Part shown: one piece after another, positions 1-7,664 of the stretch
How positions within the stretch are numbered: position 1 is the stretch's first letter
Layout of the letters: each line of letters begins with the position of its first letter
Source of the DNA: Oscillospiraceae bacterium
GTDB taxonomy: Bacteria > Bacillota > Clostridia > Oscillospirales > Acutalibacteraceae
Length of the DNA stretch: 64,000 nt
Assembly: GCA_003538135.1 (NCBI GenBank)
Contig: DPOR01000007.1
Location: forward strand, 43,347-107,346
Reading direction: 5' to 3'
Translations under genes and position numbers: made by a program
Notes under the pieces: generated by a model
The model's input: only the letters and a program-made list of their open reading frames with translations
Databases searched by the model: none
Told to the model about the DNA's origin: nothing

Positions 1-1042
1 GGGACATAATGAGCCCCGAGAGATAGTGGCTGCGCGCAAGGTCAAGCTCATTTTCCGTCACCGTGTCGGGGAACTCGCGCAGAACCTCCGCCGCCGCCAA
101 AACCGCTTTTTTCTCCGACTCGCGCGACACGCCCATGGTAACGGCGAACACGCCCGCGCTCAAAAACGACATCGCACCGGCATCGACCGAATAGACAAGT
201 CCCTGCTCTTCGCGCAGGCGACGAAAGAGCCGCGACGACGCCGAGCCGCCGAGCATTGAGGCTATCAGCTGGCAGGCAAAGCGGCTGTCCGACTCTAAGG
301 ACGGAGCCGAAAAGCCTATTGCTATCTGATTCTGCTCGGTCTTTTTGTCAAAGATATGCACTCCCGTGCAAAACTCCGCCTTAGAAAGCGGCGGCAACTC
401 ATCTGCGCTTGCGGGCGAGCCGAAGAAGCGCTTGCAGAGCGATATTATCTTCTCCCTGTCGAAGCTTCCGCAGAAGCAGGCGACCGTAGACGAGGGGGAA
501 TAAAATTTTTTCATATGCTCTCTTAGCATATCGGGAGTCATCGCGTTGACGGATTCCCGAGTGCCGAGAACGTTCTTGCCGAGCTTTTGCTCGGGGAACG
601 CCACGAGATAGAAAAGATCCGCGCAGAGATCCGCGGGGTTCGACTCATACATGGCTATCTCCTCGCATATGACGCTCTTTTCAAGCTCCAAATCGTCCTC
701 GTCAAGGCGGGGCGAGGTCACCATATCGGCTATCATCTCGAACGCCTCGGGCGCGTCGGACGCGAGAACGCGGGTATAAAAGCAGGTGCACTCCTTGTCG
801 GTATAGGCGTTTAACTCGCCGCCCATCCTGTCGGATATCGAGGCGATATCCTCCGAGGAATATCGGGCGCTGCCCTTGAACACCATATGCTCGATGAAGT
901 GGGATATCCCCTGCGTGCCGTCGCTCTCGAAGCATGAGCCGCTCCCGACCCAAACGCCCATGGAGCAGCTCTTCGCCCTGCCGTCCTCGCTCAGAAGCAG
1001 TCGAAAGCCGTTTTCAAATGTTATCTTTTCATATTCGGGCAT
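1..1042 (-). CDS. M16 family zinc peptidase, C-terminus off the left edge
   Basis: The minus strand reads as an open frame from an ATG at 1042 to the window edge, about 347 codons. The N-terminal domain carries the inverted zinc motif HFIEH near residue 48, the HxxEH signature of pitrilysin/insulinase (M16) peptidases. The distal zinc-ligand Glu region (EEIAMYE) lies roughly 75 residues later. The sequence then continues into the inactive second M16 domain, with an RLREEQGLVYSV-type segment. Family members are usually 400-430 residues, so about 70 residues are missing. M16 proteins of this size act as processing peptidases or as one half of a heterodimer. The substrate cannot be told from sequence, and no partner gene is visible on this side. 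Confidence 0.9.
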   Translation of the reverse strand, partial: MPEYEKITFENGFRLLLSEDGRAKSCSMGVWVGSGSCFESDGTQGISHFIEHMVFKGSARYSSEDIASISDRMGGELNAYTDKECTCFYTRVLASDAPEAFEMIADMVTSPRLDEDDLELEKSVICEEIAMYESNPADLCADLFYLVAFPEQKLGKNVLGTRESVNAMTPDMLREHMKKFYSPSSTVACFCGSFDREKIISLCKRFFGSPASADELPPLSKAEFCTGVHIFDKKTEQNQIAIGFSAPSLESDSRFACQLIASMLGGSASSRLFRRLREEQGLVYSVDAGAMSFLSAGVFAVTMGVSRESEKKAVLAAAEVLREFPDTVTENELDLARSHYLSGLIMS

Positions 1043-1116
1043 AAGTAAAACCTCGTAAGCTGAAGATAGATTATATTATACTATTTTTATATGATTTTTT
1101 CAACTTGCGCAGACGG

Positions 1117-1156
1117 CAAAAAACACCGCAATCCGTTTGGAATGCGGTGTTTTTTC
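1117..1156 (-). terminator. Intrinsic terminator after the GPH transporter
   Basis: The arms AAAACACCGCA and TGCGGTGTTTT flank a 12-nt loop, with runs of A on one side and T on the other, so it could work in both directions. It sits just past the stop of the minus-strand transporter and separates it from the M16 peptidase gene. Confidence 0.85.
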
Positions 1157-1164
1157 CGAATTTA

Positions 1165-2739
1165 TTAAAGCTCCTGCTTCATGTTGCCGATCTCCATCTG
1201 AGCCTTGGCAAGTCTTTCGAGGGCTTCAAGGTCACCGGAGGTAGCCTCCTTGGACATTGCAGCGCGTCTCTCAAGCAGTTCTTCGTACATCTTCTCCTTC
1301 TTCTTTCCGCTCAGATCGTAGAAGAGCATCGGGATGATACTGATCATACCGGTAAGGAAGGGGACGATTGTAAACATTGCGAACAGTCCGAACTTTGTCT
1401 CGTCGGTCTGCGCGGTGCCTCTGACATATCTTGTCAGGTCGTAGCCGATGAGCTGTTTGATATAGTTGGAAATGTATCTGCTGAAAATACTGGCAAGCTT
1501 TGACGCAAGACCCTGGGCAACACTTGTCATGCCCTCGGTTCTATAGCCGTTTTTCCATTCGCAGTAGTCCATTGCTTCGTTGTACATTTCCGTCGGGATT
1601 ATGCGGCGTACTCCGTAGAAGATCATGAATATGGTCTCCCAAAGCATCATTGCGATACCCATAACCCAGATATTTTTGTAGAGTCCGTGCTTCTTTCCGC
1701 CGATACAGCCGACGAGGAACACGGGGACGAGCAGAATCCCGTCTATCTTGTTTCCTATAATATAGAGGAAGCGGCTCGAGAAATGCCGCCTGAACCACGG
1801 CACGGCCATATAGCTGAACGGGTTGATAATAGCGCCGGGGATACCGGTTATAAGACCGAGGGAAGCGAAGTTAAGAACATCGATATAGTAGTCCTGCTTA
1901 CTTCCGCCGACGGCGAAGCTTCCGAGAATCTGCGAAAGGGTCATCAAGAGAATCGGCTTGTTGTTGATTATCGACTTGATACTCGCCTTGACGCTCGGCG
2001 TCTCGACCGACTGCATGACTCTCTCCTTACATATAAGGAAGAACCACAGGGCGCCGGCGCCCGCCACGATAGCGGTGAACAGGCCCATGCCGACAAACAT
2101 CTTCTCATACGAAATATTTATCTTGTCTCTGCTTATGAGGTCGAGCATGACAGTCATTATCTGCTCAGGCAATTTTTCTCCGAGAGCGCCCGAAACAAAG
2201 TCCGCGATAGTTATCAGTCGCGTTCTGTCAACCGGATGCGGAGTTATCGTCGCTCTGATGCCGTTCTGAGCTATTCCGCGGAAGGTGCCCGCGCCCTCGC
2301 GCACAACGGCAAGCAGAAGATACACTATAAATTTTAGAATATTCTCCGAGCTGCTCCCGTGGAAGAACAGCGGAAGCAGCCAGAAAAGGCAGGTTCCTAT
2401 TGTGCCGGGGATACCCAGCGCAACAAGATAGGGCTTGAATTTTCCCCATCTGGTTCGTGTTTTGTCAACTATCGCGCCGAAAAGCACGTCGTTGACAACA
2501 TCCCAAATTCCGTTGATAAGATCGATGATTCGTTGGAATCTCAAGCTTATCTGAAGGATGTTTGTGACAAAGCGGCCCGAATATGTGTTGATATTGAAGC
2601 TTTGCGACATATCGTAGACAATATATGCGACCGTCTCTTTGGTTCCGACATAGCGTCTGTTTTGATAAATATATCCGCTATTGTCGTTATTACCGCCGGC
2701 TTGATTGCCGACCGCAGCGGTTTTTACTCCTTTTGCCAA
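1165..2739 (-). CDS. GPH-family (MFS_2) sugar:cation symporter
   Basis: A polytopic membrane protein of 524 residues. After a hydrophilic Asn/Gly-rich N-terminus it shows the typical glycoside-pentoside-hexuronide symporter segment GAIVDKTRTRWGKFKPYL between the second and third membrane helices, and about twelve hydrophobic segments overall. GPH carriers import oligosaccharides, glycosides or uronides together with Na+ or H+. The start is set at TTG 2739: a perfect AGGAGG lies 7 nt upstream, and an upstream in-frame TTG at 2760 would place that SD inside the gene. No glycosidase is adjacent, so the substrate is unknown. The C-terminal tail of about 60 residues is charged and helical, longer than in MelB-like carriers. 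Confidence 0.88.
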   Translation of the reverse strand: MAKGVKTAAVGNQAGGNNDNSGYIYQNRRYVGTKETVAYIVYDMSQSFNINTYSGRFVTNILQISLRFQRIIDLINGIWDVVNDVLFGAIVDKTRTRWGKFKPYLVALGIPGTIGTCLFWLLPLFFHGSSSENILKFIVYLLLAVVREGAGTFRGIAQNGIRATITPHPVDRTRLITIADFVSGALGEKLPEQIMTVMLDLISRDKINISYEKMFVGMGLFTAIVAGAGALWFFLICKERVMQSVETPSVKASIKSIINNKPILLMTLSQILGSFAVGGSKQDYYIDVLNFASLGLITGIPGAIINPFSYMAVPWFRRHFSSRFLYIIGNKIDGILLVPVFLVGCIGGKKHGLYKNIWVMGIAMMLWETIFMIFYGVRRIIPTEMYNEAMDYCEWKNGYRTEGMTSVAQGLASKLASIFSRYISNYIKQLIGYDLTRYVRGTAQTDETKFGLFAMFTIVPFLTGMISIIPMLFYDLSGKKKEKMYEELLERRAAMSKEATSGDLEALERLAKAQMEIGNMKQEL

Positions 2740-2773
2740 AGCATTACCTCCTGTCTGCAATTTTTACTTCTGA

Positions 2774-2802
2774 ATCATAACATAAATTTTATGCAAATGC
2801 AA
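2774..2802 (-). promoter_or_regulatory. Sigma-A type promoter of the GPH transporter
   Basis: On the minus strand, TTGCAT (-35) and TATGAT (-10) are separated by 17 nt, about 35 nt upstream of the SD. The -35 is part of a directly repeated TTGCAT. Confidence 0.65.
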
Positions 2803-3057
2803 CAGTTTTATTGAACATTGTTGCCCTAATGTGTATAAATTTTAAACACTTTGCTTTTTTGCATTAAAATCAGACGTAAATGTTTGACAGACAGTGAAAT
2901 AATCGCCGCTCGATTTCTTAAAATGAATAAAGATGCTAACGGCAGAATATCTCAGTAAGTATTATGCCAACTTGATCGTCAAAGCGCTTGTTTATCGTCT
3001 TATATTCGAAAATAAACCTATCTCGACAGCTTTGCGGTAAAACATCCCGCGAAAACA
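2803..3057. other. Intergenic stretch without a recognisable gene
   Basis: AT-rich DNA between the transporter promoter and the tRNA-Thr terminator. I see no ORF with a ribosome binding site, no stable hairpin and no repeat. Confidence 0.6.
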
Positions 3058-3100
3058 ATAAAAAAGTCCGCCGTAATTCTGTAAAAATACGGCGGACTTT
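3058..3100 (-). terminator. Terminator downstream of tRNA-Thr
   Basis: The 13-bp stem AAAGTCCGCCGTA / TACGGCGGACTTT has T-runs on both outer sides and lies immediately 3' of the minus-strand tRNA. Confidence 0.88.
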
Positions 3101-3176
3101 TGGAGCTACTGGCCGGACTCGAACCGGCGACCTGCTGATTACGAATCAGCTGCTCTACCAACTGAGCCACAGTAGC
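3101..3176 (-). tRNA. tRNA-Thr (anticodon CGT)
   Basis: The minus strand gives a 76-nt cloverleaf. The acceptor arms GCTACTG/CAGTAGC pair, the anticodon stem CTGAT/ATCAG holds the loop TCGTAAT-type sequence with CGT at positions 34-36, and the T arm contains GGTTCGAGTCC. The 3' CCA is encoded. It reads the ACG codon. Confidence 0.95.
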
Positions 3177-3286
3177 AGAAAAGCGACAGCTCATATATTA
3201 TAAGCGAGACTTCGCTTTTTTGCAAGGGCTTTTTTCAATTTTGTCGGCTTTGGGGAAAATATTTTTGTGCGAGGCCTCAGTCGCAC

Positions 3287-3315
3287 TTGCTTATGCTTTT
3301 GTTCTGTGCTATAAT
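3287..3315 (+). promoter_or_regulatory. Promoter of tRNA-Arg
   Basis: TTGCTT (-35), a 17-nt spacer and a consensus TATAAT (-10) place the transcription start only a few bases before the mature tRNA 5' end. Confidence 0.85.
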
Positions 3316-3325
3316 ATCCGCACAT

Positions 3326-3402
3326 CCGCCCGTAGCGAAGCTGGATATCGCAGCAGATTCCGATTCTGAAGGCCGGGGGTTCGAATCCCTCCGGGCGGGC
3401 CA
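3326..3402 (+). tRNA. tRNA-Arg (anticodon CCG)
   Basis: A 77-nt cloverleaf. The acceptor arms CCGCCCG/CGGGCGG pair, the discriminator is G, CCA is encoded, and the T arm is GGGGGTTCGAATCCCTC. The anticodon loop TTCCGAT gives CCG, which reads CGG. The first pair of the anticodon stem (27-43) appears to be a G-A mismatch; the other four pairs are intact. Confidence 0.93.
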
Positions 3403-3405
3403 TGA

Positions 3406-3437
3406 AAAAGCACTTGCAATCGCAAGTGCTTTTTTTA
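3406..3437 (+). terminator. Terminator of tRNA-Arg
   Basis: The stem AAAGCACTTGC / GCAAGTGCTTT with a 4-nt loop is followed by a run of seven T, three bases after the encoded CCA. Confidence 0.9.
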
Positions 3438-3439
3438 GT

Positions 3440-3600
3440 TCAATTTGCCTTCGGCAGTGATATCCGGCTTCGCCCGGTGATATTCGCTTCGCGAGTGCGC
3501 AGGGCGAATAGAACAGCAGTACTGTCCGGAGGTGTAATATCACTTTTGCCGCGAGTGCAGCGAACGGGCTCGCGGTTGCTTTACGGCGCGGCTTTGAAAT
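3440..3600. repeat. Hairpin-array repeat, copy 1 (GTGATAT-spaced)
   Basis: Short palindromes with TTC-type loops (TGCCTTCGGCA, CCGGCTTCGCCCGG, TCGCTTCGCGA) are separated by the spacer GTGATAT (3457-3463 and 3477-3483). The reverse-complement spacer ATATCAC appears at 3537-3543, so the element is itself roughly mirrored. No gene is present. A related array lies at 55590-55824 and shares the ACTGTCCG segment next to its spacers. It sits directly downstream of tRNA-Arg. Confidence 0.7.
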
Positions 3601-3607
3601 AATACCG

Positions 3608-3643
3608 TAAAAAACCCCGCCCCGATTTTTCGGAGCGGGGTTC
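3608..3643 (-). terminator. Terminator of the TIM-barrel protein gene
   Basis: On the minus strand, AACCCCGCTCCG and CGGGGCGGGGTT pair around a short A-rich loop and are followed by six T. It lies two bases past the stop codon of the gene at 3646. Confidence 0.88.
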
Positions 3644-3645
3644 GT

Positions 3646-4329
3646 TTAAAAGTCCGGGTGCGGTTCGCCGCGGCGGTACTTGTCCATAATGTCTTTGAAC
3701 ACCTCGCCGTTTGACGGCGGCGTCCAGGTTATGGCGTTGGCTCCGGCCTCGACGGTTGCGAGGATGCTCTCGTCTGTCGGGCCGCCGGTTGCGATTATCG
3801 GAACATCGGGGAAACGCTCCCTGATGCTGCGCACGACCTGCGGCGTTCTGCCGGCTGCGGATACGTTCAAAATGCTGACGCCCGAGTCGATGCGCCCCTG
3901 TATGTCCTCGTCCTCGTTGAGTACGGTGATAACTATCGGCACGTCTATCGTTGCGTGCAGGTCTCTTATCGTCTCGTTTCTTGTCGGCGCGTTGACGACA
4001 ACGCCTATCGCGCCCTGAAACTCCGCGTGCAGGGCGAGGTTGACGACTCTGTGCCCCTGTGTCAGTCCGCCGCCGACTCCGACAAAGACCGGCACATCCG
4101 CCGCCACCATAACGGCCTGGGTTATTACGGGCTGCGGGGTGAACGGATAGACTGCGATAACAGCGTCTGCGTTAGTGTTTCTGATAATGCTCGCGTCGGT
4201 CGAAAAAAGCACGGACTTTATCCTTCTGCCGAGTATTTTGATTCCGCTGCAGCGATAAATCGGCTCGGGAACCTTGAGCATGAAGTCTCTGAGACTCCCC
4301 TTGATCTCCGGTATGTTTTGCTCCGGCAT
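3646..4329 (-). CDS. Conserved TIM-barrel protein of Firmicutes, function unknown
   Basis: A 227-residue soluble protein with alternating beta/alpha segments. It has a Gly-rich loop (VFVGVGGGLTQGHR, near 85-98) and a C-terminal phosphate-loop-like segment (IIATGGPTDESI, then AGANAITWTPPS), the layout of IMPDH/ThiG-like (beta-alpha)8 barrels. Close relatives in Clostridia are annotated only as 'hydrolase' or as a conserved protein, with no proven reaction. The ATG at 4329 is preferred because AAAGGA lies 8 nt upstream; an in-frame start further upstream at 4380 lacks an SD. The gene stands alone between a terminator and a divergent flavin reductase. A phosphate-binding barrel is an inference. 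Confidence 0.75.
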   Translation of the reverse strand: MPEQNIPEIKGSLRDFMLKVPEPIYRCSGIKILGRRIKSVLFSTDASIIRNTNADAVIAVYPFTPQPVITQAVMVAADVPVFVGVGGGLTQGHRVVNLALHAEFQGAIGVVVNAPTRNETIRDLHATIDVPIVITVLNEDEDIQGRIDSGVSILNVSAAGRTPQVVRSIRERFPDVPIIATGGPTDESILATVEAGANAITWTPPSNGEVFKDIMDKYRRGEPHPDF

Positions 4330-4557
4330 AACATCAATCCTTTCTCTCCTATTCGGCCGCCGCGAAGAAAAATCTTGCATTGAGCGTAAAACGGCATATA
4401 ATATAAATAAGCGCGAAAGCCGTAGATTTTAACGGAGCAGCCGTTTGTATAATTTGCGATAATGAATTTTTATTATTTGTATTTGCACATAAGTATAACA
4501 TATTTATAAACACGGGTCAATTACCGAGAAGAATCAAGCGAGAAAAGGGGATTTGCC

Positions 4558-5082
4558 ATGAATTTCGAAAAAATCGACATCTGCGATGTCAACGACAGCT
4601 TTGTCCGCCTTATCAGAGATGACTGGGCGCTGCTCACCGCCGGGGAGAAGGGCAACTATAACACCATGACCGTAAGCTGGGGTATGCTGGGCGAGCTGTG
4701 GGGCAAGGACGTGGTGACTGTTTTCGTGCGCCCGCAGAGATACACCTATGAATTTATGGAAAAGTACGATAATTTTACTCTCTCGTTTTTCGGCAGCGAA
4801 TACAGAAGGGCGCTCTCCTTCTGCGGCTCCAAGAGCGGACGCGATTTCGACAAGGCCGAGGAATGCGGGCTTACCGCTTTTGAGACGGGCGAAAGCGTGG
4901 CTTTCGAGGAGGCAAAGCTGATTATAGCCTGTAGGAAGACAGCCTTTGCCGACATGGATCCGTCGAAGTTTATTGCGCCCGAAATAGAGGATAACTACAG
5001 CAACGGCGACTACCACCGCGTCTATATCGGCGAGATAACGGAGGTCTGTAAAAAAATTAATCGCTCGGGAACTTCCGTTTGA
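4558..5082 (+). CDS. Flavin reductase / flavoredoxin-like FMN-binding protein
   Basis: A 174-residue protein with the split-barrel flavin reductase pattern: NTMTVSWGMLGELW near residues 35-50, VFVRPQRYTYEF, then FTLSFFGSEYRRALSFCGSKSGRD. These segments bind FMN in the flavoredoxin-like group that is common in strict anaerobes. Such proteins bind FMN and move electrons between NAD(P)H or ferredoxin and other acceptors; the partner is unknown. A strong SD (AAAAGGGG) lies 8 nt before the ATG. A possible promoter (TTGCAC, 16 nt, TATAAA near 4485-4510) precedes it. It is monocistronic; a gap of about 220 bp follows. Confidence 0.85.
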   Translation: MNFEKIDICDVNDSFVRLIRDDWALLTAGEKGNYNTMTVSWGMLGELWGKDVVTVFVRPQRYTYEFMEKYDNFTLSFFGSEYRRALSFCGSKSGRDFDKAEECGLTAFETGESVAFEEAKLIIACRKTAFADMDPSKFIAPEIEDNYSNGDYHRVYIGEITEVCKKINRSGTSV

Positions 5083-5303
5083 GTCGCGAGAAGAAAAGGC
5101 TTTGCGAGGCAGTTATTAATTCATACCGAAAGAGCGGGCAAAATTATTAAAATTTTCAGCTCGGCAGCTGCAAAATAAACATCAAATAGATAGAATTTTC
5201 AGCCGCACTATGATATAATACAGTAGATTATATATAATGGCATTGGTGTTGCCCCCCCTGTCGGGCGCGTTACTGTGTCACTACTGCTTTAGGAGTGTTT
5301 TTG

Positions 5304-6071
5304 TTGCAGACAACTGTTGATTCGCTGAAAATAAACTATATGGATAAAGGCTCGGGCGAGCTCGTGGTTCTGCTGCACGGCTGGGGTTCAAATATTGAGC
5401 TTTTCGAGAATATGTCGGAGCTGCTTGCGCGAAAATATCATGTTATAGCTCCCGATATGCCGGGCTTCGGGCTGTCCGATGAACCCGAAGAGCCGTGGCG
5501 CGTCGATGACTATGTGGATTTCGTGCTGAAATTCCTTGAGCCGTTCGCGCCCGAGAAGGTGACTTTCCTCGGCCACTCGTTCGGCGGCAGGGTCATAATA
5601 AAAATGGCGAGCCGCAAATTGCCTTTTGAAATAGAGAAGGTTATTTTGGTCGACTCTGCGGGCGTCAAGCCGAAAAAGACGGCGGCGCAGAAGCTGAGAC
5701 AGCGCAACTATAAAATAGGCAGAAAAATCCTCGAGACCGCGCCCGTAAAGGCGCTGTTTCCCGATGCGCTCGAGGAGTTCCGCCGCAGTCACGGCTCCGC
5801 CGATTACAACAGCGCAACGCCCGTCATGCGCCAAACGCTTGTCAATACGGTCAACGAAGACCTTGTGGAATATATGCCGAACATGAAGATGCCCGTTTTG
5901 CTGGTCTGGGGCGAGAACGACGACGCCACGCCGCTGAGTGACGCGAAAATTATGGAACAGCTCATGCCCGACGCGGGGCTCGTTACCCTCAAAAATTGCG
6001 GACACTATTCGTTCCTCGAGCAGCAGTTCACCTTCAACAAGGTGCTCGCCTCGTTCATGGAGATAGACTGA
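5304..6071 (+). CDS. Alpha/beta hydrolase
   Basis: About 255 residues with the alpha/beta-hydrolase core: oxyanion motif LLHGWGS near residue 25, nucleophile elbow GHSFGG (Ser near 90), a late Asp in WGENDDATPL, and His in NCGHYSFLEQ near the C-terminus. It is a predicted cytoplasmic esterase- or peptidase-like enzyme of unknown substrate. Start choice: AGGAG at 5291 fits the TTG at 5304 (8-nt spacing) or at 5301 (5 nt); a GTG at 5295 overlaps the SD and is unlikely. It is the first gene of a plus-strand operon with murF and ddl, 32 bp ahead of murF, which suggests a cell-envelope link but does not prove one. A TATAAT at 5214 may be its -10. Confidence 0.85.
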   Translation: MQTTVDSLKINYMDKGSGELVVLLHGWGSNIELFENMSELLARKYHVIAPDMPGFGLSDEPEEPWRVDDYVDFVLKFLEPFAPEKVTFLGHSFGGRVIIKMASRKLPFEIEKVILVDSAGVKPKKTAAQKLRQRNYKIGRKILETAPVKALFPDALEEFRRSHGSADYNSATPVMRQTLVNTVNEDLVEYMPNMKMPVLLVWGENDDATPLSDAKIMEQLMPDAGLVTLKNCGHYSFLEQQFTFNKVLASFMEID

Positions 6072-6103
6072 CCGACAGTATTGCGAAAGGATTGAGCTTT
6101 TAA

Positions 6104-7651
6104 ATGACGATATTTTCCGAGGTGCTTATCTTTGCGGCGTTCTGGCTGTTTGCGGTGCTCTCAACGCTGTTTTATATGCATATGTTCCAGTTGAACTCCT
6201 ACCGCGCCGACGACCAGTGGCACTGGCTCTTAAAGAATCGTGGCAAGGCGGTTCCGCTTGCGCTGCCGTTTATCGGCGCCGTTATAGGCGTTATCTGCGG
6301 GAAGAACGCGGGCATGATAGTCTGCGCCGTGTTCGTTCTCTTGGCGTGCCTGTTCTATAAGCCGAAAAAGGCGAAAAAGCCGCTCAAATATACGCCCCGC
6401 GTCAAGCGTATGCTCGTCACCGTCGCTGTGCTCTATATTGCCATGACGGTTCTGCTCGCGGTGTTTGCGTCGGGTCGCGTTATCGCGCTCACTGCCGGCT
6501 TAGTCGCCGCCGCTTCTCCGTTTGTCATAATCCTCGCCAATGTTATTAACAAGCCAATAGAGCTTTCAATAAACAGATACTACACGAACGACGCGAAAAA
6601 AATGCTCGCCGCCTGCCCGAACCTCACCGTTATCGGCGTCACGGGAAGCTACGGCAAGACGAGCGTCAAGTTCTATCTCAACACTCTGCTCAAGGCGAAG
6701 TACAATGTCCTCATGACCCCCGAGAGCTACAACACTCCCATGGGCGTCGTCAAGACCGTGCGCGGCTCGCTCAGGGCGACGCATGAGATATTTATCTGCG
6801 AGATGGGCGCAAAATATGTCGGCGACATAAAAGAGCTGTGCGACATAGTCCACCCGAAGCACGGCATAATAACCTCGATAGGCCCTCAGCATCTCGAGAG
6901 CTTCAAGTCGCTGCGAAATGTTATCAACACGAAGTTCGAGCTCGCCGATGCGCTGCCGAAGGACGGCAAGCTGTTCTTAAACGGCGACAATGAATATATA
7001 GCCGAAAGAGCGCCCGACGGCGCGATAACCTACGGACTTAACTCCGACAGCAAATATAAAGCGAAGCTCATAAGCGTCGGCGACAAGGGCACTACCTTCG
7101 AGGTCACAACGCCCGACGGCGAAAAAGAGGAGTTCACCACAAAGCTCATCGGCACTCACAACTGCCTGAATATCTTAGGCGCGATAGCCGTTTCGCATGA
7201 GCTCGGCATTTCGCTCTCCGAGCTGCGCCCGCAGGTGCGCCGCCTCGAGTCCGTGCCGCACCGCCTTGAGCTTTCAAAGCGCGTGGGTATGACGCTCATA
7301 GACGATTCGTATAACTCTAACCCGAGCGGAACAAAGGCGGCTCTCGAGACGCTGAGCTTCTTCGAGGGCGAGAAAATCCTCGTAACGCCCGGCATGGTAG
7401 AGCTCGGCGACAAGCAGGAGGAATATAACTGCGAGTTCGGCAGAAACGCCGCCGCAGTCTGCGACTATGTGGCTTTGGTAGGCGAGAGGCAGACAAAGAG
7501 CATATACAAAGGTCTTGTCGAGGCGGGCTTTGACGAATCCCGCATATTCGTCTCTCCCTCGCTCGGCGATGCGCTCGCAAAGGTCGGCGCGATAAGAACG
7601 GATAAAAAGAAGATCGTCCTGCTCGAAAACGACCTTCCCGACAATTATTAA
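6104..7651 (+). CDS. murF: MurF-type Mur ligase with an N-terminal membrane domain
   Basis: A 515-residue Mur ligase, predicted to add D-Ala-D-Ala to UDP-MurNAc-tripeptide in the last cytoplasmic step of peptidoglycan precursor synthesis. Residues about 1-150 contain four to five hydrophobic helices (roughly 4-26, 52-86, 102-122, 126-147), absent from textbook MurF. The catalytic part starts with the ATP loop GVTGSYGKTSVKF (P-loop 181-187), followed by the central ligase domain with GPQHLESF and the C-terminal domain with DDSYNSNPSGTKAAL and GMVELGDKQEE. Ddl, which makes its D-Ala-D-Ala substrate, is encoded 13 bp downstream, and this supports the assignment. The membrane domain would tether the ligase near the MraY/MurG site; that is an inference. 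Confidence 0.88.
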   Translation: MTIFSEVLIFAAFWLFAVLSTLFYMHMFQLNSYRADDQWHWLLKNRGKAVPLALPFIGAVIGVICGKNAGMIVCAVFVLLACLFYKPKKAKKPLKYTPRVKRMLVTVAVLYIAMTVLLAVFASGRVIALTAGLVAAASPFVIILANVINKPIELSINRYYTNDAKKMLAACPNLTVIGVTGSYGKTSVKFYLNTLLKAKYNVLMTPESYNTPMGVVKTVRGSLRATHEIFICEMGAKYVGDIKELCDIVHPKHGIITSIGPQHLESFKSLRNVINTKFELADALPKDGKLFLNGDNEYIAERAPDGAITYGLNSDSKYKAKLISVGDKGTTFEVTTPDGEKEEFTTKLIGTHNCLNILGAIAVSHELGISLSELRPQVRRLESVPHRLELSKRVGMTLIDDSYNSNPSGTKAALETLSFFEGEKILVTPGMVELGDKQEEYNCEFGRNAAAVCDYVALVGERQTKSIYKGLVEAGFDESRIFVSPSLGDALAKVGAIRTDKKKIVLLENDLPDNY

Positions 7652-7664
7652 TGGGGGTATTCAT

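Noticed and set aside
3440..3600. CRISPR array behind tRNA-Arg
   Set aside because: The repeat unit is a 7-mer between short palindromes of varying sequence, with no 25-35 bp direct repeat and no cas genes.
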